In this document: piece by piece, positions 24,983-33,653 of the stretch | Numbering within the stretch: the first letter of the stretch is position 1 | Layout: each line of letters starts with the position of its first letter | From: CAYONQ01 sp964405375 | GTDB lineage: Bacteria > Planctomycetota > Phycisphaerae > Sedimentisphaerales > Anaerobacaceae | Direction of reading: 5' to 3' | NCBI GenBank assembly: GCA_964405375.1 | Contig: CAYONQ010000007.1 | Span: 1 to 51,960, forward strand | DNA: 51,960 bases | The notes under the pieces: model-generated | What the model was told of the DNA's origin: nothing | The model's input: the letters and a program-made list of their open reading frames with translations, nothing else | Databases searched by the model: none | Position numbers and translations under genes: made by a program

Positions 24983-27139
24983 CTATGGTTTTGAAAGGTC
25001 GGCGTATTTTAGCATCAGTGTCTTTGTCTGTCCCGTATTAAATCTGACGACGATGACGCTGTTTTCGCCCATATCGATAAATTCCTCGACTGTGCCGAGG
25101 CCGAACATCTTATGGCGAATCAGTTCACCCGCAGCAAAATCCGAGGCGGGGCAATGGATTCCCGCTTGCGCGGGAATGACATCAGGGTGCGCGGGAATGA
25201 CATAGCCGGACTCGGCAAAGTCGGTTCCCAGCTCGTAAAGGAACTGCGAGGGTGTCATTCTAAGCAACTGGCCGCGAATTGTCCGGTAGCGAGCGTAGCT
25301 GATATAAAGCCCCGTTTTTGCGCGGGTCATACCGACGAAAAAGAGGCGCCTCTCTTCTTCTAATTCATCCTCATCTTCGCTGTGGTTACTTCTTTCGTGT
25401 GGCAGTAGGCCGTCTTCGAGGCCGACGATAAAGACATTTTCAAATTCGAGCCCTTTTGCCGTATGCAGCGTCATCAAGGCGACCCGCTCGCCGGAGCTGT
25501 CTAAGGCATCGACATCGCTAAAAAGGGCTATCTGCTGAAGAAAATCGACCAGCGACGGCTGTTCCGCCTGTCGGTCATACTGCGCGGTGGCGCTGATAAG
25601 CTCGTTGATGTTCTCGATAGCACCTTCGCCCTCAGCTCCGGCAGCTTTGAGAGACTGCTCCAGGCCGGATTCAATAAAAATTCGCTTCGCAAGAGGCGCA
25701 ACTTCATCGTTTGAATCTTTCCTGAACTGCTCAAGCATATTAACAAAGACGGCAATCTTTGCCTTCGGCGGATTTGAAAGAGAATCGATATCCGCTGCTT
25801 TTTTTAGCCCATCTAAAAAACTGATACGATGCGAAGCGGCAAACTTTCGGACCCTGTCGATTGTCGTTTTGCCTATGCCGCGGGCAGGCGTGTTTATGAT
25901 GCGCAAAAGCGCAACTTCATCGTCAGGATTGACGAGGATTTTCAGGTAAGCGAGCAAGTCGCGGATTTCCTTTCTGCCGTAGAACTCGGTGCCGCGGACA
26001 ATCTGATACGGTATCTTGTTTCTGATAAACGCCTCCTCGAGCACCCGGCTGGCGGCATTAACGCGATAGAACACAGCTATATCGTTTAGAGGCGTGCCTT
26101 CTTCGGTCAGCTCTTTTATCCGGCCGGTGATACCGTCGGCTTCTTCAGTTTCATCCTCAAAAACACCTATAGAGACCTCTTTGCCGGCCGGTCGTGTGGG
26201 GACAAGCTTCTTTTCTTTACGATTCTGGTTGAACGAAATTAGGTTATCGGCGATTTCAAGAATGTTTGAGGTGCTGCGAAAGTTTTCTTCGAGTTTGACG
26301 ACGGTGGCATTCGGCCAATCGTGTTCAAAGGCCAGTATGTTGCGGATATCGGCGCCTCGCCAGCGATAGATGGACTGGTCGGGGTCGCCGGTTACACAGA
26401 TATTGTTGTGTGCCGAGGCGATGTTTCCGGCGATTTGGAACTGGGCGTGATTGGTGTCCTGATATTCGTCGATTAGCAGGAATTTGAAGCGGTTTCCAAG
26501 CTCGCTGCGAACATCAGGACAGTGGCGAAGCAAAAAGGCCGTCTTCATCAGCAAATCGTCAAAATCCAGCGCATTATTTTCGTCGAGGATGTTTTGATAG
26601 CGGGCATATATTGCGGCTAATGTTTTAGAAAAAAAATCATCGGCCTCTGCCTTAAAAACATCGACATCTATCAGTTTATTTTTCAGGGTCGATATTGCGT
26701 CGAGCATTCGGGCAGGCGGGAAATCTGTGGTATCAAGCTCACCGGCCTTGACGGCCTGCCTGATACATCGGGTCTGGTCGGATTCGTCATAGATACTGAA
26801 GCCGGGCTTTATCTTCACCTTGTCCGCATATTGGCGGAGGATTCTAACGCACAGAGAGTGAAAGGTGCTGATGTGCGTGCCGGCGGTGCCGAGGGCGATT
26901 GCCCGTTGGCGCATCTCTTCGGCGGCTTTGTTGGTGAAGGTTATTGCACAGATATTGTGCGGCTGAACGCCGGAATCGATAAGCGCTGCGATTCGATATG
27001 TGATTACGCGGGTCTTTCCGCTGCCTGGGCCGGCGATAACGAGCAGCGGGCCTTTAAGGTGAAAGACGGCTTTTCTTTGTGAAGGGGTCAGTTGGTCATA
27101 CAGCGTGTTATGCATCGCCGGGGTTGCCACCTGTATCAT
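24983..27139 (-). CDS. pcrA: UvrD/PcrA-type DNA helicase with an in-frame palindromic repeat
   Basis: A superfamily 1A 3'-5' helicase of 718 residues for repair and replication restart. Motifs: Walker A AGPGSGKT (36-43), Ia ITFTNKAAEEMRQR, II LLIDEYQDTN, III GDPDQSIYRWRGAD, IV VKLEENFRST, V MTLHTAKGLEFENV, VI FVGMTRAK. The start overlaps the upstream stop (ATGA). Near residues 647-664, in the linker before the C-terminal domain, the peptide VIPAHPDVIPAQAGIH is encoded by a palindromic repeat (25158-25203). The C-terminal Tudor-like domain (MFGLGTVEEF) remains in frame after it. Confidence 0.93.
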   Translation of the reverse strand: MIQVATPAMHNTLYDQLTPSQRKAVFHLKGPLLVIAGPGSGKTRVITYRIAALIDSGVQPHNICAITFTNKAAEEMRQRAIALGTAGTHISTFHSLCVRILRQYADKVKIKPGFSIYDESDQTRCIRQAVKAGELDTTDFPPARMLDAISTLKNKLIDVDVFKAEADDFFSKTLAAIYARYQNILDENNALDFDDLLMKTAFLLRHCPDVRSELGNRFKFLLIDEYQDTNHAQFQIAGNIASAHNNICVTGDPDQSIYRWRGADIRNILAFEHDWPNATVVKLEENFRSTSNILEIADNLISFNQNRKEKKLVPTRPAGKEVSIGVFEDETEEADGITGRIKELTEEGTPLNDIAVFYRVNAASRVLEEAFIRNKIPYQIVRGTEFYGRKEIRDLLAYLKILVNPDDEVALLRIINTPARGIGKTTIDRVRKFAASHRISFLDGLKKAADIDSLSNPPKAKIAVFVNMLEQFRKDSNDEVAPLAKRIFIESGLEQSLKAAGAEGEGAIENINELISATAQYDRQAEQPSLVDFLQQIALFSDVDALDSSGERVALMTLHTAKGLEFENVFIVGLEDGLLPHERSNHSEDEDELEEERRLFFVGMTRAKTGLYISYARYRTIRGQLLRMTPSQFLYELGTDFAESGYVIPAHPDVIPAQAGIHCPASDFAAGELIRHKMFGLGTVEEFIDMGENSVIVVRFNTGQTKTLMLKYADLSKP
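25158..25203. repeat. Palindromic repeat inserted in frame in pcrA
   Basis: ATTCCCGC (25158-25165), loop, GCGGGAAT (25170-25177), plus a second copy of TGCGCGGGAATGACAT (25167-25182 and 25188-25203). Read on the minus strand it encodes VIPAQAGIH, a peptide typical of such mobile palindromes in several bacterial groups. Confidence 0.85.
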
Positions 27140-28911
27140 TGTGATTTCTCAAGCTCTTTCAGCAGTTTTTCTTCCTGCTGTTTTAATTGTTCGGCAAGCT
27201 GGGGCCTTTCGATTTTGATGCGTCCGAGCAGGTTGCGTCTTAAATCAAGCGGATACTGCCGGTCGTCAAAAAAGTCGCGAAGCGCAAAGTATCTTAACAA
27301 CCTGAAGTCGGGCAGGTCAATCCTGCTTTGGTCGTCATACATAGATTGGTAATGGTCATATACTTCTCTTGCCATTTTTTCTCTGCCGAACGCCTCGTCG
27401 TCGTCGCGCATCGCATATCTGAAATAACTTTCCCTCAACATCATTTGCACAATCTCCCCGGCGTCGTATAGTGTCAGTGCCCGAAGCTCTTCACGGAGAC
27501 GGTGTTTTATAAATGGCTCGAGAGAATCTTTAGCATCGTAGTCGGGATACAGGTTTTTTAGCTGATTGTAGATTTTCTGCGCCTGGCGTTTATGGCCTGC
27601 CTGGTAGAAAGAAAACAGGGCGTTTACCAGCATATTTCGGTGGCCGATTTTCAACGATTCGTAGGTGTCCCTTCTTTGCATATCCTTATATTTTTCCGTC
27701 CTCGTCAAAACGGACTTGTTGTACGGTTCGAACATTCTCAGGTCCGAGCGCAAAAACACCTCTTTCGTCGGCATCTGCGTCGGCTGGGAAGAAGAATCGG
27801 GCAACTCTTCGGGGCGGCTATCTGTGATAAATATCCTTCCATAGCGGAAGAGGTTCTGCAAACTGTGGTTTACAATCCGGTCGGTGTTGGCCTCATCCAC
27901 GGAAAAATCCTTTCTGCCGGCTGTTTGCAGCCCCTTAACGGCCCAGTAAATTGCGTGGCTGTCAGGGTGTCGCCAGTCCAGAGGCAGATGCGTGTTTGGG
28001 TCGCGCCAGTCGATAGGGCCGTAGGTTTTGTTCAATTGCTGCATAAAAACCGGGTCGAGCTTCCAGACGTTTCGTAACTGGTATGCCCTGGCGAAGATAT
28101 CAAACTTTTCAAGGGCCTCGGTGCCTCTGAAATTATCTATTGTCTTAAAGGCCTGGGGGCTGAATCTTTGTGGGTTCTGTCTTAAAGATAAATAATTGCT
28201 GACAAACTTACCGCCATCGGCATTGGCAAATTCCTTATCGGCGGCCTTTAGTGCCGTAATTAGCGGCGACACGGTGGCGTCTTTTATAATTTGCTGCCAA
28301 TCGGCGGCTGCCGCGGCGAGAGCGGCAAATTCCCGGTTGTCGGCGGCGCCGAGCAGCGGCTCCATTGCCATTGCTAATTGCAGCTTGTAATATTCGTGCG
28401 CTTCATCGGATACGCTACCTATCTTGTGCTGGAATATTCTGGCGAGCTCGCGATACAGCAGAATACTTTTTGGGTTCAGCGGGATGCCCTGGTCGCGAAG
28501 CAGCTCATAGCCGTTTTTGACCCAGCGCCATCGCTGGTCCGGCTGGGTTTCGGGTATGGCGACGGAGATGTTATAGGCCATATTCCACGCCTGGAACTCC
28601 CAGACCTGTGCGAAGCGCGGCTGAAGCCGGGTTATCCACTCTGCGATTTGTTTTGCGTCGAAGAATTGGCCCTGCTCTTTCAGTCGGTCTGCCCGCAGCC
28701 ATAAGACATCGACTACCAGGCCGCGGAAAGCGCCCATCGCAACGGTCGCAAACGCCAGTGAAGGCGGGGCGTTTTCCAGCGGCTCGTTGCTTATCAGCTT
28801 CATTTGATATCGCTGGGAGTTTATGAAATCGAGCTGCATACCGGCGGTAATAAGCAAAGAAACCGCAAGGGGAATGGAAATAGCCCAGATTATTATGTCA
28901 CGCGAACGCAT
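27136..28911 (-). CDS. Conserved membrane-anchored protein of the ABC exporter operon (591 aa)
   Basis: One N-terminal membrane anchor (IIIWAISIPLAVSLLITAGM, about 6-25), then a long, helix-rich extracytoplasmic domain resembling degenerate tetratricopeptide repeats (for example WEFQAWNMAYNISVAIPETQ, and YNQLKNLYPDYDAKDSLEPF), ending in a coiled coil rich in L/E/K. No catalytic motif. It lies 17 nt after the ABC-2 permease and overlaps pcrA by 4 nt. I do not recognise a named family. Context suggests it works with the ABC exporter. A heptad array ends exactly at its ATG. Confidence 0.75.
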   Translation of the reverse strand: MRSRDIIIWAISIPLAVSLLITAGMQLDFINSQRYQMKLISNEPLENAPPSLAFATVAMGAFRGLVVDVLWLRADRLKEQGQFFDAKQIAEWITRLQPRFAQVWEFQAWNMAYNISVAIPETQPDQRWRWVKNGYELLRDQGIPLNPKSILLYRELARIFQHKIGSVSDEAHEYYKLQLAMAMEPLLGAADNREFAALAAAAADWQQIIKDATVSPLITALKAADKEFANADGGKFVSNYLSLRQNPQRFSPQAFKTIDNFRGTEALEKFDIFARAYQLRNVWKLDPVFMQQLNKTYGPIDWRDPNTHLPLDWRHPDSHAIYWAVKGLQTAGRKDFSVDEANTDRIVNHSLQNLFRYGRIFITDSRPEELPDSSSQPTQMPTKEVFLRSDLRMFEPYNKSVLTRTEKYKDMQRRDTYESLKIGHRNMLVNALFSFYQAGHKRQAQKIYNQLKNLYPDYDAKDSLEPFIKHRLREELRALTLYDAGEIVQMMLRESYFRYAMRDDDEAFGREKMAREVYDHYQSMYDDQSRIDLPDFRLLRYFALRDFFDDRQYPLDLRRNLLGRIKIERPQLAEQLKQQEEKLLKELEKSQ

Positions 28912-28931
28912 AGTCCGTATTCTGTATTCTA
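28912..28931. repeat. Heptad array 4 (CGTATTC family)
   Basis: In the 17-nt spacer before the 591-aa gene and the end of the permease gene: CGTATTC and TGTATTC followed by TACACTA. On the minus strand TAGAATA, CAGAATA, CGGACT precede the ATG directly. Confidence 0.55.
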
Positions 28932-30308
28932 CACTATAACTTTTGCAATTTCCCGATTACTGAATATAAGCAGACCAACAAGCAGCAACAAAAACGCCTT
29001 AACGCAGACCATAAGACCGGCGGCCTTGCCTATGAAGGACCAGCTTAACAATCGGCTTGGGACCAGGAACTTCACAGGGTTAAATTTATCAAATTGCGGC
29101 AGGAGCCGAATGAGCGGCTTGAAGGTGTAGGAATAGATGCTGCTTAAGTCTTCGCTTAGAAAATCAAATGATTCGATGACAAAATTGCTGATAGTTCCCG
29201 TAAAAAAGACCGCAAGACAAAGCAATATAGCCACGGGAAACGACAGGAAACTCGAGGCCAGTATTCCCAGACAGGCGAAGAAAATCAGACGAAACAGGAT
29301 TAGAAAAACGGCTTTTATGAAGTTGGCGGTGAAGGTGTCGGCTTTGTAAAGCACCTCCAAACCGCTCTTGGGCGGAAAGATTACGACCGTACTGTTCAGC
29401 GGGACATTCAGGAACCCGACAGCCAGATAGCCGTCCTCGGCTACGGCATCAGCGGGGACCTCTATCTCATAGAAAGTGCGAATAAGGTCTTTTCGGTCAA
29501 AGGTGTAAATAGGCGTTTTAATGCCTGTGCCATACCTGACCTGGCGGTCGTCGCCGACGACCCATCTGCCGTAAACGTGTAAGTCGGGCGGATTTACCGA
29601 AACGTCGTACTTGAACCTTACAAACAAGCTCTGGTTAGGGTCGAGAGGTTTGACGTTATTAAATTCCCACAGCAGCTCGCCGCCGACGCCGGCGGCTCGT
29701 TTGCTGAGTTTTAGGCGTGTGGTGAGGGTCTCAATATAATCTTCGCGTGGAATTTTGTTGCCAGAAGCGTCCGCAGGCAATTGGCCGCTTCTCTCAAGTT
29801 TGTCGTAGATGTCGCGTGCCTCTGCGGTAACATCGATTTCGGCAGGTCTCAGTCCTGCTCTGGCGGTGAAAAACTCATTGTTGGCCTGCGCAAGCTCGTC
29901 ATCGGCTGCGCCGGAGAATCTCGGCGTGTAAATAATAATGGTATATATTATGCCGGAAAAAAGGACAAGCAAAGCCACATCTAATAATATTACTCCAAGC
30001 AGTTTTCCGAGAAGAAGCTGCCACCGACGGACCGGCTTGGTAAGAACGGTGTATATCTGTCTTTGTTCCAGGTCGCTGGTGAGCGAATAGATTGAGACCG
30101 CTATTGTAAGCAGACACAGCAAAAAGCCGGTCAGCGACAGCCCGTAGCTTATAAAACTCTGCAGCCGGCCTTTCAAGGTGCCGTCGCCTGTCATCGTTGC
30201 CCCCATCACCGACAGCAGGATAAGCAGCAGGATTATAAAGACAACAGCGATTTTCATCCGCAGGGCCTGCTTTATGGTATTGACGGCAACAGCCCAGATA
30301 CTACGCAT
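28929..30308 (-). CDS. ABC-2 type transporter permease
   Basis: 459 residues from ATG 30308 (GGAG 8 nt upstream, 8-nt overlap with the ATPase gene); a longer frame from 30350 is less likely. Membrane spans: two near the N-terminus (VVFIILLLILLSVMGAT and ISYGLSLTGFLLCLLTIAVSIY), one near LLDVALLVLFSGIIYTIIIY, and four in the C-terminal third. A large extracytoplasmic domain of about 200 residues with a beta-rich part (VYGRWVVGDDRQVRYG) lies between. Typical of GldF/NosY-like exporters in which ATPase and permease are separate genes. Cargo unknown. Confidence 0.85.
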   Translation of the reverse strand: MRSIWAVAVNTIKQALRMKIAVVFIILLLILLSVMGATMTGDGTLKGRLQSFISYGLSLTGFLLCLLTIAVSIYSLTSDLEQRQIYTVLTKPVRRWQLLLGKLLGVILLDVALLVLFSGIIYTIIIYTPRFSGAADDELAQANNEFFTARAGLRPAEIDVTAEARDIYDKLERSGQLPADASGNKIPREDYIETLTTRLKLSKRAAGVGGELLWEFNNVKPLDPNQSLFVRFKYDVSVNPPDLHVYGRWVVGDDRQVRYGTGIKTPIYTFDRKDLIRTFYEIEVPADAVAEDGYLAVGFLNVPLNSTVVIFPPKSGLEVLYKADTFTANFIKAVFLILFRLIFFACLGILASSFLSFPVAILLCLAVFFTGTISNFVIESFDFLSEDLSSIYSYTFKPLIRLLPQFDKFNPVKFLVPSRLLSWSFIGKAAGLMVCVKAFLLLLVGLLIFSNREIAKVIV

Positions 30309-31566
30309 CGCCGGTGTCTCCTTCCGGGGATTTATCAGGTTGCTCTGCATTGTCGTCTTTAGATGCTGAACTGTCCGTAAGCTGGTCTAAAATGTTTTTT
30401 TTGTTTTGCTGCGCCGTAAGGCGTCCTCCGTAAGGAGTCCCTGGGACTGTGGACTTCTGGTCGGTTTCGGGCTCAGCCGGCTCTTTCTTTACGACAGGTT
30501 TCGGTTGGGCAGGCTCGGTCTTCTCGGTCAGCTTGCGAAGTAACTGTTCATCTGATTTGGTTTCAGGGATTTCGGCTGGTTTAACCCGTTCAGTTGAGGC
30601 AGGTTCCGGAGACGGCTCTTTCGATACCGATGCAGAGACGAGCTTGTCGAGTATGCCGGGCCGGGAGATGAGAAAGTCGCCGATTTGGGTGGTGCTGACG
30701 GCGCCGCTTGTGGGCCGGGCCTGCTGCTGGGCGGCGGTAACGGCCCTGATGAAAAATGTCTCGAGCTTGTCCATCGGCGATGTTATTTCACAGTCGGTGT
30801 GCTCTTCTTGAACTATCCGCTTTATCTTCTCAACGGCGGTGTCGCTGATAGAGCCGGTAGTAATCTGTCTTTTGTGCGTTTGGGTAAGCAGGTCTCGGAC
30901 GCTTCCTTCAGACTGGATTTTGCCGCCGTAGAGGATTGCGATTCTGTCGCATACGTCTTCGACGTCGGCGAGTAAATGGCTGCAAAGCAAAACCGTCTTG
31001 CCCCGTTTTGCCAGCTCGATGATTAAATCCTTTATCTGTCTTGTTCCGATAGGGTCAAGCCCTGTTGTCGGCTCATCCAGTATAAGCAAATCAGGGTCGT
31101 TTATCAGGGCCTGTGCCAGTCCTATCCTGCGCGCCATACCTTTTGAAAATGTTCCGACCGGTCTGTTTGCTGCGGCTTTCAGCCCGACCATATCCAGCAG
31201 CGCCTCTATGCGCATTTCCCGCACCTTTGGGGGCAGCGTGAATAATCTGCCGTAAAAATCCAGCGTTTCACGGGCGCTGAGATACCTGTAAAGGTAGGAT
31301 TCTTCAGGCATAAAACCTACCCGTGCGCTGATTTTGGGGTCGGTGGCATCGCCGCCGAGAACAAGGGCTTTGCCTTTTGTCGGATAAAGCAGCCCCAGCA
31401 GCAGCTTCAGCGTCGTCGTTTTGCCAGAGCCGTTAGGACCGAGAAGGCCGAATATCTCATTATTTCGAACCTGTAAGTTCAGGTCGTCGACGGCGTAAAT
31501 CTTGTTGCGGCCCCACCAGTCTGAAAAAATCTTGGTCAAAGAGAAGGTTTCAACAACGTGTTCCAT
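30301..31566 (-). CDS. ABC exporter ATPase with long disordered tail
   Basis: 421 residues from ATG 31566 (a TTG 6 nt upstream is possible). ATP-binding motifs: Walker A GPNGSGKTT, ABC signature FSKGMARR (relaxed from LSGGQ), Walker B LLILDEPTTGLDP, switch LLCSHLL. The NBD ends near residue 240. A proline-, lysine- and glutamate-rich tail of nearly 180 residues follows. In this tail the peptide PGTPYGGRLTAQQ is encoded by a double-hairpin repeat (30412-30437). The NBD pairs with the following permease. No Shine-Dalgarno; a T-rich heptad array occupies the leader. Confidence 0.9.
   Translation of the reverse strand: MEHVVETFSLTKIFSDWWGRNKIYAVDDLNLQVRNNEIFGLLGPNGSGKTTTLKLLLGLLYPTKGKALVLGGDATDPKISARVGFMPEESYLYRYLSARETLDFYGRLFTLPPKVREMRIEALLDMVGLKAAANRPVGTFSKGMARRIGLAQALINDPDLLILDEPTTGLDPIGTRQIKDLIIELAKRGKTVLLCSHLLADVEDVCDRIAILYGGKIQSEGSVRDLLTQTHKRQITTGSISDTAVEKIKRIVQEEHTDCEITSPMDKLETFFIRAVTAAQQQARPTSGAVSTTQIGDFLISRPGILDKLVSASVSKEPSPEPASTERVKPAEIPETKSDEQLLRKLTEKTEPAQPKPVVKKEPAEPETDQKSTVPGTPYGGRLTAQQNKKNILDQLTDSSASKDDNAEQPDKSPEGDTGDA
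30412..30437. repeat. Double-hairpin repeat in frame in the ABC ATPase tail
   Basis: CGCC-GTAA-GGCG (30412-30423), TC, CTCC-GTAA-GGAG (30426-30437). It encodes GGRLTA-like residues in the linker on the minus strand. Same layout as the element in serS. Confidence 0.75.
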
Positions 31567-31620
31567 AGACAAATCAAAAATTAAAAGTCAAAAAGCAAAA
31601 TGACAAACCAAAATTCAAAA
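31567..31620. repeat. Heptad array 5 (TTTTGAA family)
   Basis: On the minus strand TTTTGAA, TTTTGGT, TTGTCAT, TTTGCTT, TTTGACT, TTTAATT, TTTGATT, then TGTCT and the ATPase ATG. Exact 7-nt phase throughout. Confidence 0.8.
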
Positions 31621-31651
31621 AGAAAGTGATAAAAATTTTGTACTTTGATAT

Positions 31652-33586
31652 TTATATCTTTTGCGGTTCGTAGCCGAGCTCCTCGCCGTATCGGACAAGC
31701 CGGGCGCTATTGAAAACGACAATCAGCGAGCCGACAAAGTGCAGGACGGCGGCATAGACGGCGGGCAGCCACGCTGCCGACGCTGCGATAATACCGAGTA
31801 TGATAAACATAATTCCGAAGGCGAGATTCCAGTTTATAATGGCCCTGGTCTTTCTGGAGAGCCGAACGAGAAAAGGTAACCGTTTCAAATCATCGCTCAT
31901 AAGCGCAATCGAGGCGGAGTTTATGGCTACATCGCTGCCGGCGGCGCCCATCGCAATACCGAGGTCGCCCGCCGCAAGTGCCGGCGCATCGTTTATCCCG
32001 TCGCCGACCACCGCTACGGTGTGGCCGTCCTTTCTGATTTGCTCAACTATCGACAGCTTGTCCTGAGGCAGGCAGTGCGCCTTAAAATCGGTGCAGCGTA
32101 GCTCGGCGGCGACACGGCTGGCTACCTCCTCGCGGTCGCCGGTGAGCATAGTTATCCTCTTTATGCCGATATCGAGCAGCTCTTTTACCGCCTGCTGTGC
32201 CTCGGGCCTGGTCTTGTCCTGCAGACCAATCCATCCAATGCACCTTGAGTCCTTCGCCACATATAAGGTGCTGAAGCCCTGTTCCTCGTCAAGGGCCGGG
32301 CCGTGGATTTCGCCCATATCTACATCGTTTTCTTTAAGGAATGTGTCTCTGCCGACCAAGATTTTTGCAGAGTCAACTAAAGCTGTTACACCCTTGCCCG
32401 GTGTCTCCTGAAAGTTATCCGTCGCAGGCAAAGAGAGATTTGCCTCTTTGGCGACCTCCTGCAGGGCCCTTGCGGCGGGGTGCTTGCTCATCTGCTCGGC
32501 GGCGGTGGCCACCGACAGCAATTCAGCCGGCTCAACGCCTTCAGCCGGCGTCAGTTTCGTTACGTACAATCGGCCGGTCGTTACTGTGCCGGTCTTGTCA
32601 AACACCATCGCCGTCATTCTGCCTGCGGTCTCAAGGTCGGCGACGTTCTTTATCAGGATGCCGAGCCGGGCCGAGGCCGAGATTGCCGCCACCATTGCCG
32701 TCGGTGTCGCCAAAATCAGCGCACAGGGACAGGAAATAACGAGTATGGTAATCGCCCTGTTGACGTCGGTGGTGAAGAACAAAACTATTCCGGCAACCAT
32801 CAGGATGGTCGGCGTATACCACTTAACATAGCGGTCGATTATCCGCATAATCGGTATCTTTGTCTGCTCGGCCTGTATAATCAATGACTGGACCTTGCCG
32901 AGGGTTGTATCTTTTCCGGCCTTGGTTACTGTGATATCCAGAACGCCTGTGAGGTTGCTCGTGCCGGCGAAGACCTGCATCCCCGGCACCTTATCGACGG
33001 GCAAAGACTCGCCTGTTATTGTCGCTTCGTTGACGGAGCTAAGCCCCCTGATTACCTCGCCGTCGGCGGATATGCTGTCGCCGGGGCGGACGCGAATACA
33101 ATCGCCGGGCTTTAAGCTGCTGACCTTTACCTCTTTTTCATCACTGTCACTATCAATGAGATTTGCCTTTGTAGGCGTCAGCTTTATCAATGACTCAATC
33201 GAGGCCCGGGCGCCCAGCGCTGTGCGGGATTCAATCAATTCGCTTAAAAGCATAAAGAATGCGATGATGCCTGCGGTAACATAATTCTGCGTGGCGAAGG
33301 CGGCGATTATTGCAAGAGCCACCAGCTCGTCCATATGCATCTGTTTTTTTATAAGGGACTTTACGGCGTGCAGGACGATGGGGGCGCCGAGCAGTATAGC
33401 GCCGGCCATTGCCAAAGCCGCGGCGTTGAAGCTGTCACTGCCGTAGAAAAATCTGGCGACACCGCTGCTTATTAACAGCATCCCGCCGGCCAGCGTTCCC
33501 AGCAGGGCCATACTTACGCGAATCTGCTTGCCGTGAGTATATTCGCTGGCAATGTCTTCTTTAAAATGTAAATGTTCGTGAGCCAT
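31652..33586 (-). CDS. P1B-type heavy-metal translocating ATPase
   Basis: 644 residues. His-rich N-terminus (MAHEHLHFKEDIASEYTHG) without a CxxC metal domain. TGES (191-194), CPC in SCPCALILATP (286-288), phosphorylated Asp330 in DKTGTVTTG, SKHPAA, TGDREEVA and GDGINDAPAL are present. The CPC motif with the final-span region suits zinc, cadmium or a related divalent metal. Metal choice cannot be fixed from motifs alone. The ATG is directly preceded by AATT at the end of a heptad array, with no Shine-Dalgarno. Confidence 0.92.
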   Translation of the reverse strand: MAHEHLHFKEDIASEYTHGKQIRVSMALLGTLAGGMLLISSGVARFFYGSDSFNAAALAMAGAILLGAPIVLHAVKSLIKKQMHMDELVALAIIAAFATQNYVTAGIIAFFMLLSELIESRTALGARASIESLIKLTPTKANLIDSDSDEKEVKVSSLKPGDCIRVRPGDSISADGEVIRGLSSVNEATITGESLPVDKVPGMQVFAGTSNLTGVLDITVTKAGKDTTLGKVQSLIIQAEQTKIPIMRIIDRYVKWYTPTILMVAGIVLFFTTDVNRAITILVISCPCALILATPTAMVAAISASARLGILIKNVADLETAGRMTAMVFDKTGTVTTGRLYVTKLTPAEGVEPAELLSVATAAEQMSKHPAARALQEVAKEANLSLPATDNFQETPGKGVTALVDSAKILVGRDTFLKENDVDMGEIHGPALDEEQGFSTLYVAKDSRCIGWIGLQDKTRPEAQQAVKELLDIGIKRITMLTGDREEVASRVAAELRCTDFKAHCLPQDKLSIVEQIRKDGHTVAVVGDGINDAPALAAGDLGIAMGAAGSDVAINSASIALMSDDLKRLPFLVRLSRKTRAIINWNLAFGIMFIILGIIAASAAWLPAVYAAVLHFVGSLIVVFNSARLVRYGEELGYEPQKI

Positions 33587-33634
33587 AATTCGTATCTCGT
33601 ATCTCGTGAAGCGTATCTCGTTCGCAATTCACGT
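33587..33634. repeat. Heptad array 6 (TATCTCG family)
   Basis: AATTCG, then TATCTCG, TATCTCG, TGAAGCG, TATCTCG, TTCGCAA, TTCACGT on the plus strand. Read on the minus strand it ends ...ATACGAATT immediately before the P-type ATPase ATG. Confidence 0.85.
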
Positions 33635-33653
33635 TTTTATCCGTTATCCTGCA

